8,418 nucleotides of DNA from Bacteroidales bacterium UBA4459. Its GTDB lineage: Bacteria > Bacteroidota > Bacteroidia > Bacteroidales > F082. The stretch lies in contig DGOT01000061.1 in assembly GCA_002389465.1 (NCBI GenBank), positions 1 to 8,418 of the forward strand. The letters run 5' to 3'. Below are positions 1 through 6,524 of this stretch, in pieces. A program made the position numbers and the translations under genes. The notes beneath the pieces were generated by a model that did not search any database, had not been told where the DNA came from, and saw only the letters and a list, made by a program, of their open reading frames with translations. Every line of letters begins with the position of its first letter. The first letter of the stretch is position 1.

Positions 1-45
1 GAAGTTGACTACACGCTTCCCGATGCATTGGTCCAGGGTGTTTAA
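1..45 (+). CDS. C-terminal end of an unidentified protein (partial)
   Basis: Reading from base 1 in frame 1 gives EVDYTLPDALVQGV followed by a TAA stop at 43-45. The composition is protein-like, but 14 residues are too few to assign a family. The stop overlaps the stop of the minus-strand thioredoxin gene (shared bases TTAA, 42-45), which is a plausible tail-to-tail arrangement. Two minus-strand frames are also open over these 41 bases, so the call rests on the natural stop and the tight convergence. The rest of the gene lies to the left of the window. Confidence 0.45.
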   Translation, partial: EVDYTLPDALVQGV

Positions 46-380
46 CTTGAAAATAACATGTTATATGGCCTTTCGATGGTCTGGGCCAATTGAGGAATAG
101 AAATATATTTGCTTTCCCTGCGGTATTCTCTCCCACCGAAAAACAAAATTAGTGTCGGATTGGAAAAAGCACCAAAATGCGCCGAAACTTCCGGATGTGC
201 CAGCGAATCGCTTAACACCATTTTTATTTTTGGAAATTTGTCGTCTACCAAATCCTCCACCTTCGGGCGCAGGCTGAGGCATGGAGCACAGTTGTCGTTG
301 TAGAAATAGATCAGAACCGCATCTTCTTTATCAATAAGTTGCTGATATTCGTTTGGTGTACCCGGTATAGTTTTCTCCAT
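42..380 (-). CDS. Small thioredoxin-fold protein with CAPC active site
   Basis: This is a 112-residue, single-domain thioredoxin-family protein with no signal peptide, so it is probably a cytoplasmic thiol-disulfide reductase or a thiol-handling partner. The redox motif C31-A-P-C34 follows a strand (VLIYFYNDN), and the cis-proline loop is S73-N-P75-T. The length matches a minimal thioredoxin of about 105-110 aa. It is not a classical TrxA: the usual W-C-G-P-C is N-C-A-P-C, with no tryptophan before the first cysteine. I chose the ATG at 378-380. A longer reading would have to start at a TTG at 417-419, but that TTG is part of a TAnnTTTG promoter box. The 380 start also has an A/G-rich AAGAAGAG stretch just upstream. 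The gene is divergent from the lyase and convergent with the partial gene at 1-45. The family is clear; the redox partner is unknown. Confidence 0.85.
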   Translation of the reverse strand: MEKTIPGTPNEYQQLIDKEDAVLIYFYNDNCAPCLSLRPKVEDLVDDKFPKIKMVLSDSLAHPEVSAHFGAFSNPTLILFFGGREYRRESKYISIPQLAQTIERPYNMLFSS

Positions 381-416
381 ATTATAATGCTCTTCTTTAT
401 TGTTAAAAAAGGGATG

Positions 417-424
417 CAAAAATA
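417..424 (-). promoter_or_regulatory. Probable -7 promoter box for the thioredoxin-like gene
   Basis: Read on the minus strand, the sequence is TATTTTTG, an exact match to the Bacteroidota -7 consensus TAnnTTTG. Transcription would begin near 410, giving a leader of about 30 nt before the ATG at 380. No convincing TTG/TTTG -33 element lies at the expected distance, so the call rests on the -7 box and its position. Confidence 0.45.
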
Positions 425-456
425 ATATTATTCCGATATAAAAATAACCGCTCCAG

Positions 457-469
457 AAAAAGTCTTTTT
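457..469. repeat. Short perfect inverted repeat between the divergent promoters
   Basis: AAAAAG and CTTTTT flank a single central T. The repeat sits about 13 bp upstream of the lyase -7 box, roughly where a -33 element would lie, and inside the shared thioredoxin/lyase intergenic region. It could be an operator half-site pair, but such low-complexity A/T repeats also arise by chance. Confidence 0.25.
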
Positions 470-482
470 ATAGGCTTTTCGT

Positions 483-490
483 TACATTTG
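483..490 (+). promoter_or_regulatory. Probable -7 promoter box for the lyase gene
   Basis: TACATTTG matches the Bacteroidota TAnnTTTG consensus exactly. It predicts a start of transcription near 497 and an A/T-rich leader of roughly 48 nt before the ATG at 545. The -33 region is a T-run (TTTTTA near 465-470) rather than a clear TTG, so strength cannot be judged. No Shine-Dalgarno sequence precedes the ATG, which is normal in this phylum. Confidence 0.5.
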
Positions 491-544
491 TTCCTTAATT
501 TTTTACACTTAATCCAATAAATTTTAAAACCTAGTTTTAATAAT

Positions 545-2068
545 ATGACCTATATAATAAAAGGTGCCGGCCTTACCATAGAAGATGTTGTTCGGGTAGC
601 CCGGAACAGAGAACAGGTAGAACTTCATCCCGATGCATTAGCCAGAATAAAAAAATGCAGGGCTATGCTGGAGAAGAAAATTGAAGCCAAAGAAATCATG
701 TACGGTGTGAACACCGGTATCGGAGAATTTTCGGAGGTAGTATTAAATGATGATCAGGTAAAAGAATTTCAGAAATACCTGATCTACAACCATGCTGCCG
801 GTATTGGCGATGCTATGCCTGAAGACCATGTGCGTGCTGCTATGCTGGGACGCATCAATGTGCATGCCCACGGTAATTCGGGCATCCGGCCCGAGATCAC
901 GCTCACCCTCGTTAATATGCTGAACAAAGGAGTAACACCTTATGTCTGTAAAAAAGGTTCTGTTGGCGCTTCGGGTGACCTGGCGCCTATGTCGCAGATT
1001 GCTTTATTGCTGTTAGGTGAAGGCAAAGCTTTTTACGAGGATACATTATTAGACGGAAAAAAAGCTTTTGCCAAAGCAGGTATCAAAATTCCGGGCTTGA
1101 TGGCCCGTGACGGGTTGGGCATCATTAACGGATCGAATGTACTTACGGCCATGAGCGCCTTGTTTTTATATGACGCCAACAACTGGCTGAAACAGGCTGA
1201 AATAGCAGCGGCTATGTCGCTCGAAGCTTTGAAAGCTAACATGGGACCTTATACAAGCCGCCTACACGAAGTACGGGGGTTTGAAGGAGCTGTGAGAAGT
1301 GCCCGTGCCATTGAAAAACTTGTTCATGGTGGCGACCTGAAAATGGGGAAAGTAGGGCATAAAGTTCAGGATGCCTATTCGATGCGTTCGACACCCCAGG
1401 TAATCGGCACGGCTCATGATGCTCTTGCTTACGCACGCTCACAGGTAGAAATTGAATTGAACGGTGTAGGTGACAACCCTATCTTCTTTCCCGAAGATAA
1501 TTTGGCGCTTTCAGGTGCCAACTTCCAGGGCTCACCAGTTGCTTTGCCCATGGATATGGCCGGAATTGCTATTACGATGGTTAGTGTCCTGTCAGAACGG
1601 AGGATGAACCGCCTGAATAATCCTGCATTAAGTGGCGGGCTGCCTGCCTTTCTTACCCAAGGAGCCGGTATGTTCTCCGGCCTCATGCTCAGCCAGTACA
1701 CTGCCGACATGCAAATTGTTGAGCAACGTATTCTCTCGGCACCGGCTTCCATTCAATCCATCCCTGCCGCCGCCGACCAGGAGGATTTCGTTTCTATGGG
1801 TATGAATACCGCCATCAAAAACTTCCAGATACTGGACAATGCGTACGGAATCCTGGGAATTGAATTTATGGCTGCCGCCCAGGCTCTTGATTTCAGGGAA
1901 TATAGCTTCGGTAAAGGAGTTCAAAAAGCACATGAAGTTGTCCGTCGCCATGTGGAATTCCTGGATATTGACAGACCTCTGCACAAAGACCATAATGCCA
2001 TGAAGAAGCTGGTAGAGTCCTGTGAAATACTCCGGGATGTGGAACAAACGGTGGGCCCTCTGGAATAA
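545..2068 (+). CDS. Aromatic amino acid ammonia-lyase, HutH-like (MIO enzyme)
   Basis: This 507-residue cytoplasmic enzyme belongs to the histidine/phenylalanine/tyrosine ammonia-lyase family, which removes ammonia from an aromatic amino acid without an added cofactor. The self-forming MIO group would come from A142-S143-G144 in the motif GSVGASGDLAPMSQ. Other family residues are present: Y53 in YGVNTG, H83, N195 in GLGIINGSN, Q275/Y278/R281 in QDAYSMRSTPQ, F327 in SGANFQGSP, and E413 in DQEDFVSMGM. The length fits bacterial HutH (about 500-510 aa). Retained H83 and E413 point to histidine as substrate. However, N82, Q328, S330 and F415 differ from the usual HutH residues (S-H, NFHAEP or NFHGEP, QEDH), so another aromatic substrate or an aminomutase activity is possible. 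No hutU, hutI or formimidoyl-transfer gene is nearby. Two small membrane-protein genes follow, the first after 24 bp, and may be co-transcribed. The symbol hutH is withheld because of the pocket changes. Confidence 0.93.
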   Translation: MTYIIKGAGLTIEDVVRVARNREQVELHPDALARIKKCRAMLEKKIEAKEIMYGVNTGIGEFSEVVLNDDQVKEFQKYLIYNHAAGIGDAMPEDHVRAAMLGRINVHAHGNSGIRPEITLTLVNMLNKGVTPYVCKKGSVGASGDLAPMSQIALLLLGEGKAFYEDTLLDGKKAFAKAGIKIPGLMARDGLGIINGSNVLTAMSALFLYDANNWLKQAEIAAAMSLEALKANMGPYTSRLHEVRGFEGAVRSARAIEKLVHGGDLKMGKVGHKVQDAYSMRSTPQVIGTAHDALAYARSQVEIELNGVGDNPIFFPEDNLALSGANFQGSPVALPMDMAGIAITMVSVLSERRMNRLNNPALSGGLPAFLTQGAGMFSGLMLSQYTADMQIVEQRILSAPASIQSIPAAADQEDFVSMGMNTAIKNFQILDNAYGILGIEFMAAAQALDFREYSFGKGVQKAHEVVRRHVEFLDIDRPLHKDHNAMKKLVESCEILRDVEQTVGPLE

Positions 2069-2092
2069 CAATTCGCCAATAAAAAAATACGC

Positions 2093-2512
2093 ATGGAAAA
2101 CAAAGAGCGGCCGGAACTATTAACCATATTATGTATTCTTACATTTATTGGCAGTGGGATTTCCATACTTGTCAATGGATTCTTGTTTTTAATATATGAT
2201 CAGATCAGGGATGTATTCGAGCAACAGGATAGTTATCTGCTTTTTGGATCGGAAATCGATTTATCTTTTCTGGCAAACATCAGTTCCTGGTTCTTTCTAT
2301 GGATGGGCCTGGCACAGCTAATCTCTTTTTCAGGCGCTTTACAAATGTTCCAATTGAAAAAAAGAGGCTTTCATCTGTACGCTATAGCACAAATCACGTT
2401 GTTGATTATTCCGAAGTTATTTATCCCGTCCTTACCATTTCCATTTTTAGAAATGATGATTAGTGCAGTTTTTATACTTTTATACTATAAAAACCGGCAA
2501 TTTATGTCTTAA
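2093..2512 (+). CDS. Small four-helix membrane protein, function unknown
   Basis: This 139-residue hydrophobic protein has about four predicted membrane helices (roughly residues 9-34, 58-84, 93-112 and 114-132). A polar loop, including DQIRDVFEQQDSY, separates helices 1 and 2. The short charged N-terminus (MENKERPELL) lacks a cleavable signal, so an inner-membrane location is likely. I do not recognise a named family. The C-terminal half, with the pattern Q87-L-K-K-R-G92, K108-L-F and F118-L-E, is shared with the next gene, which marks the two as diverged tandem duplicates. The gene starts 24 bp after the lyase stop with no promoter box seen in the gap, suggesting co-transcription. No catalytic or transporter signature is visible. 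Confidence 0.8.
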   Translation: MENKERPELLTILCILTFIGSGISILVNGFLFLIYDQIRDVFEQQDSYLLFGSEIDLSFLANISSWFFLWMGLAQLISFSGALQMFQLKKRGFHLYAIAQITLLIIPKLFIPSLPFPFLEMMISAVFILLYYKNRQFMS

Positions 2513-2523
2513 CACGATTTGTC

Positions 2524-2934
2524 TTGGAAAGCCATTTACAAAAAGAGCTAGAGGAAACAGTTATTCCGTTTTTGCTGCGTACTGCTGCAATTATTCTTTT
2601 ATTTGGTGGAATATTGGGACTTCTTTTCTTTTTATCTGTACTTTTTTTCTCTATTGACGGAAGTAACTTTCCTAATTATTTTCGGTATAATGACAATAAG
2701 AACATTGTATTTACAACGTTCGTCATCGTACAATTGGTGATTCACCTGGGATTCATTATCAGTTCAGTTCAACTGATCAAATTAAAAAAAACCGGGGTGT
2801 ACATTTTTATTGCTTGCTTTATCATGTTCATAATCAGTAAATTATTTTACAGCGATTTTTCCGTCTTTTTAGAAATTCTATTCGGAGTATTCATTCTTAT
2901 ATTCCTGATGATATCGTGGAAATCGTTAAAATAA
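2524..2934 (+). CDS. Paralogous small four-helix membrane protein, TTG start
   Basis: This 136-residue protein has about four predicted membrane helices (roughly 14-43, 61-85, 91-109 and 112-132) and a polar loop at 44-60. It resembles its upstream neighbour in length, topology and C-terminal pattern (Q83-L-I-K-L-K-K-T-G91, K106-L-F, F115-L-E, V122-F-I-L). The only reasonable start is a TTG at 2524-2526, just 11 bp after the previous stop. No ATG occurs in this frame before the third helix, and an in-frame TAA at 2488-2490 limits extension. Close spacing plus a weak start codon suggests translation coupled to the upstream gene. The function is unknown, and an inner-membrane location is inferred. 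Confidence 0.75.
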   Translation: MESHLQKELEETVIPFLLRTAAIILLFGGILGLLFFLSVLFFSIDGSNFPNYFRYNDNKNIVFTTFVIVQLVIHLGFIISSVQLIKLKKTGVYIFIACFIMFIISKLFYSDFSVFLEILFGVFILIFLMISWKSLK

Positions 2935-2942
2935 TTTCAATA

Positions 2943-2959
2943 AATTAATTTTATTAATT
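2943..2959. repeat. A/T-only inverted repeat downstream of the membrane genes
   Basis: AATTAAT and ATTAATT form a perfect 7-bp stem around TTT, starting 8 bp after the stop of the second membrane gene. The stem has no G or C, so it would be a weak terminator at best. It is the only stem-loop candidate I see at the end of the lyase/membrane-gene unit, and may be chance in an A/T-rich region. Confidence 0.25.
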
Positions 2960-3018
2960 AAACTTGCAGAAAATATTTGGCAAAAACAATGCAGGTATAG
3001 AAAACACGTAGATTTAAA

Positions 3019-3052
3019 GTTGAATTTTTATGTTAATTTTTTATTAAATTTG
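3019..3052 (+). promoter_or_regulatory. Promoter of the SusC/SusD operon
   Basis: The -7 box TAAATTTG at 3045-3052 matches the Bacteroidota TAnnTTTG consensus exactly. A GTTG at 3019-3022 lies 22 bp upstream as a -33 candidate, slightly more than the usual spacing of about 19-21. Transcription would start near 3059, giving a leader of roughly 80 nt before the SusC-like ATG. The leader contains a small hairpin at 3079-3094. Confidence 0.6.
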
Positions 3053-3078
3053 TATAATTTTAATAAATTGCAGTGCTT

Positions 3079-3094
3079 TTTCCAAACATGGAAA
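3079..3094 (+). promoter_or_regulatory. Small hairpin in the SusC leader
   Basis: TTTCCA and TGGAAA pair perfectly around an AACA loop inside the predicted 5' leader of the SusC/SusD transcript. An ATG at 3088-3090, in the hairpin's 3' half, opens a 7-codon reading frame (MEIKFSN, stop 3109-3111) upstream of the real gene. It may be an operator, an RNA control element or nothing. No known riboswitch class is recognised. Confidence 0.3.
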
Positions 3095-3138
3095 TTAAGT
3101 TTAGTAATTAATTCTATCAATAACCAAAAATTATCATT

Positions 3139-6100
3139 ATGAGAAAAATTACAATTTTGCTGATGTTCTTGTTTTTCATTGGTACCATTGGTGCTTATGC
3201 TCAAACCAGAACTATTAGTGGTAAAGTTACCAGTGCTGAGGATGGGCAAGGAATTCCCGGTGTTAGCGTCTTTGTTAAAGGGACTACCACCGGAACCGTG
3301 ACAGACCTCAACGGAGAATTTGCATTGGAAGTTGAGCCTATTCACACAACTCTTGTGTTCCAATACGTAGGTATGGAGACTCAGGAAATGGAGATAGGCC
3401 AAACTTCAAGATTTGAGATTACGCTAAGTGCGGATGCCATTTTGATGGAGGAAGTCGTCGTGACGGCACTTGGTATTTCCCGCGACAAAAAATCGCTGGG
3501 TTACGCTGTGCAGGAACTCGACGGTGAATCTTTTAGCGAAATGAAGGAATCCAACTTCGTTAACGGACTTTCGGGTAAATCGGCAGGTGTCGATATTCTT
3601 CAGGCAAACACCATGGGTGGTTCTGCCAACGTATTGGTTAGGGGAGTAACCTCGTTAACCCAAAACAACCAGGCGTTATTTGTTGTTGACGGTGTTCCGT
3701 ACAACAACCACAACACAAATGAAGACAGGCCGGTAGCTAACTCAACAGCAACCAACCAAAATGATGGATGGGGTGGTTACGACTACGGTAACAATGCCAT
3801 GGACATCAACCCTGATGACATTGAGAGCATTTCTGTACTGAAAGGTGCTGCTGCTACAGCGCTGTACGGATCACGTGCTGCTAACGGTGTTATCCTCGTT
3901 ACTACCAAAAAAGGTAAAACAGCTGCAGCCGGCAAAAAACATCTGGGTATTACCTGGACCGGTGGTGTTCACTGGACAATGGCTGATTTGTCAACTGCTC
4001 CACAATGGCAAGATGAGTACGGCGCTGGTTATGGCCCTTTCTACGAAAATGAAGGCGTTTCGGGCGTAGGTGATAATTATTTCTTCTATGCCGATCTTGA
4101 TGGCGATGGAATAGATGACCTGATCACACCTTCTTCGGAAGATGCTTCCTGGGGACAAAAATTTGATCCCAGCATTCAGGTTATTCAGTGGGACGCTTTG
4201 GATCCATTGCAGTCGAACTACGCTGAAAAACGTTCATGGGTAGCTGGCGAGAACGGGATGGACTACTGGTTCCAAACGGGTATGAAATGGACAAACAACC
4301 TGGCATTTGACGGGGCCAACGAAAACGGTGCTTTCCGTTTTTCATATGCCAACCTGTCTCAGAATGGTATTGTCGCTAACTCGAGGTTGGATAAACACAA
4401 CCTTACATTTCAGGGATCTTATAATTTCACAGACAAATTCACTATTGAGACTAATGTAACTTATGTCAACATGTGGGCTTACGGCAGGTACGGAACCGGA
4501 TATGACGGTTTGAACCCGATGCAGTCGTTAGGCCAGTGGTTTGAAAGAAACGTTGACCTGAAACGCCTGGAAGAAGGATGGCTGAGGCCAAACGGAAACC
4601 AATTATCATGGAACTCTTCCTATTATGATGACTTACATCCGATTTATTTCGACAACCCATATTGGGTGAGAAATAAAAACTATGAAGATGACCAACGCGA
4701 CCGGTTCTTCGGTTACGTTTTAGGTAAATATGACTTTACTGATTATCTTTCATTCACAGCCCGTTTTTCAGGCGATTTATATACGACACTACAGAATGAA
4801 AGAATTGCTGTGGGTAGTGTAGATCCTTCCTATTACTCAAATTTCAACCAGCATTTCCAGGAGTTCAATACGGAACTTATGTTACGATTCAACAAGTCGT
4901 GGGATAAAATATCGTTAAGCGCCCTGTTAGGAAGCAACTTCCGTCAAAACAAATGGCAAACGATTCTGGGTCAGACGGTTGGTGGCTTAGTAGTTCCGGA
5001 CCTCTATTCAGTGAGCAACTCAGTTTCTCCTGCAAGAGTATCCGAAACAGACGTCAACCTTGCTGTTAACAGTCTCTTCGGACAGGTTTCATTCGGTTTA
5101 ATGAACTTCTTGTACATTGACCTGACAGGAAGAAATGACTGGTCTTCAACCTTGAAGTCACCTACCAAAGAAGACCCGAATGAGAACATTTCATTCTTCT
5201 ATCCTTCGGCATCTCTTAGCTTAGTACTCACAGAGATGAACGGTATTAATGATGTTAGCTGGCTTTCGTTACTGAAATTAAGAGGCAACTACGCTGAAGT
5301 TGGTAACGATGCGCCACCATACGCTACTATGTCAACTTATTCGCAGAATACAAGCTGGGGTGACCTGGCCTTATTCTCGGTAAACAGCACCATGCAGAAC
5401 CCCGACCTGCTCCCTGAGCGTACAAAAGGATTTGAGTTTGGTATAGAAACGCGCTTCCTGAAGAACCGCATAGGTTTGGATTACGCTTACTATCAGTCAA
5501 ACTCATACGACCAAATCTTACCGGTACTGGTATCTCCTTTCACAGGTGTTAGCAGAGTATGGGTAAACGGTGGCCAGATTCAAAATACAGGCCATGAGAT
5601 CACATTATACACCACTCCGGTTCAGACAAAGGACTGGCGCTGGGATTTGAATGTGAACTGGTGGAAAAACAAAAACGAAGTAATTGAACTGTTTGAAGGT
5701 GTGGACAACCTGCTGATTTACTCGGCATGGGATGTTTCCGTTAATGCTACCGTAGGGCAGCCTTACGGAACTATCAGAGGTACCGATTTCGTTTATACAA
5801 ATGGCGAGAAAACAGTCAATGAAAACGGTTACTACGAAAAATCCGAAGGAGATACCGTAATTGGCAACATCCAGCCCGACTGGAAAATGGGTATCCCAAC
5901 CACTTTATCGTACAAAGGGGTTTCCTTGTATGTGTTGATTGACATTCAGAAAGGTGGAGATATTTATTCTATAAATACCAAATACGGTGAAGCTACAGGC
6001 CTTTACGCCACTACTGTAGGAAACAACCCATTGGGCAACCCACAGCGTAGCAATCTTGTTTCAAAAACAGACGGGGACCTCGGACCTCACTACAGCGGTG

Positions 6101-6498
6101 GTTTACCACTTAGCGATGCCGACCCAACATCAGGAGGTTACATTCTTCCGGGTGTTAAGGAAGACGGAAATGCCAACGATATTCTTGTTAACGCAGGACG
6201 TTGGGGCCGGGCTTTCTACTACAATAACAGCCCAACAGCACGTTATGTATTTGATGCTTCTTACGTAAAACTACGTGAGTTGTCGTTATCATATGCGTTA
6301 CCTGGTAAAACTCTTGAAAACAGTATTTTCAGACAAGTTAGGTTCTCTCTGGTTGGCCGTAACTTATGGATTATCCATAAAAACGTTGACAACTTTGATC
6401 CGGAAGCCAGCCTTGGCTCGGGTAACCAGCAAGGTATTGAAACCGGTTCATATCCGGCGCTCCGATCATTCGGATTTAACGTAACTTTAGGATTTTAA
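3139..6498 (+). CDS. SusC/RagA-type TonB-dependent outer-membrane transporter
   Basis: This 1119-residue outer-membrane importer is powered by TonB-ExbBD and works with a SusD-type lid. In order it shows a signal peptide with likely cleavage after A21 (GAYA|QT), then a carboxypeptidase-regulatory-like beta domain (about 24-98, with GKVTSAEDGQGIPGVSVFVKG). The TonB box region follows (EEVVVTALGI, 104-113). The plug runs to about 260 with family motifs VRGVTSL, LFVVDGVPYNN, NPDDIESISVLKGAAATALYGSRAANG and VILVTTKKGK. The barrel ends in aromatic F1119. The length is normal for SusC. No N-terminal STN signalling domain is present, so it should not itself signal to an anti-sigma factor. An acidic stretch, D319-L-D-G-D-G-I-D-D327, resembles a calcium-binding loop. 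The SusD partner starts 26 bp downstream, and a TAnnTTTG promoter lies upstream. The substrate is unknown: no glycanase, peptidase or regulator gene lies in the window. Confidence 0.95.
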   Translation: MRKITILLMFLFFIGTIGAYAQTRTISGKVTSAEDGQGIPGVSVFVKGTTTGTVTDLNGEFALEVEPIHTTLVFQYVGMETQEMEIGQTSRFEITLSADAILMEEVVVTALGISRDKKSLGYAVQELDGESFSEMKESNFVNGLSGKSAGVDILQANTMGGSANVLVRGVTSLTQNNQALFVVDGVPYNNHNTNEDRPVANSTATNQNDGWGGYDYGNNAMDINPDDIESISVLKGAAATALYGSRAANGVILVTTKKGKTAAAGKKHLGITWTGGVHWTMADLSTAPQWQDEYGAGYGPFYENEGVSGVGDNYFFYADLDGDGIDDLITPSSEDASWGQKFDPSIQVIQWDALDPLQSNYAEKRSWVAGENGMDYWFQTGMKWTNNLAFDGANENGAFRFSYANLSQNGIVANSRLDKHNLTFQGSYNFTDKFTIETNVTYVNMWAYGRYGTGYDGLNPMQSLGQWFERNVDLKRLEEGWLRPNGNQLSWNSSYYDDLHPIYFDNPYWVRNKNYEDDQRDRFFGYVLGKYDFTDYLSFTARFSGDLYTTLQNERIAVGSVDPSYYSNFNQHFQEFNTELMLRFNKSWDKISLSALLGSNFRQNKWQTILGQTVGGLVVPDLYSVSNSVSPARVSETDVNLAVNSLFGQVSFGLMNFLYIDLTGRNDWSSTLKSPTKEDPNENISFFYPSASLSLVLTEMNGINDVSWLSLLKLRGNYAEVGNDAPPYATMSTYSQNTSWGDLALFSVNSTMQNPDLLPERTKGFEFGIETRFLKNRIGLDYAYYQSNSYDQILPVLVSPFTGVSRVWVNGGQIQNTGHEITLYTTPVQTKDWRWDLNVNWWKNKNEVIELFEGVDNLLIYSAWDVSVNATVGQPYGTIRGTDFVYTNGEKTVNENGYYEKSEGDTVIGNIQPDWKMGIPTTLSYKGVSLYVLIDIQKGGDIYSINTKYGEATGLYATTVGNNPLGNPQRSNLVSKTDGDLGPHYSGGLPLSDADPTSGGYILPGVKEDGNANDILVNAGRWGRAFYYNNSPTARYVFDASYVKLRELSLSYALPGKTLENSIFRQVRFSLVGRNLWIIHKNVDNFDPEASLGSGNQQGIETGSYPALRSFGFNVTLGF

Positions 6499-6524
6499 TT
6501 TTAAACCTTTAAAAAGAAACGAAT

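Noticed and set aside
53..64. Perfect 12-bp palindrome ATAACATGTTAT, possible operator or terminator
   Set aside because: It lies within the last codons of the thioredoxin-like gene, has no spacer to form a hairpin loop and no T-tract, and is A/T-rich enough to occur by chance.
1429..1752. Open frame of 107 codons on the minus strand
   Set aside because: It is antisense to conserved lyase motifs and is explained as a shadow of that reading frame.
545..2068. Assignment of the lyase to a flexirubin or aryl-polyene pigment cluster
   Set aside because: MIO lyases occur in such clusters in Bacteroidota, but no ketosynthase, acyl carrier, acyltransferase or resorcinol-forming gene is in this window.
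1628..2071. Open frame of 147 codons on the minus strand opposite the lyase
   Set aside because: It overlaps strongly supported lyase coding sequence with all family motifs, has no promoter or start context, and its translation resembles no family.
2463..2657. Plus-strand 64-codon frame bridging the two membrane genes
   Set aside because: It overlaps both better-supported ORFs in another frame; the tandem-paralog reading explains the region.
3028..3402. Minus-strand open frame of 124 codons covering the SusC promoter and gene start
   Set aside because: It is antisense to the signal peptide and carboxypeptidase-like domain of the SusC gene, and the part over the intergenic region has A/T-driven composition.
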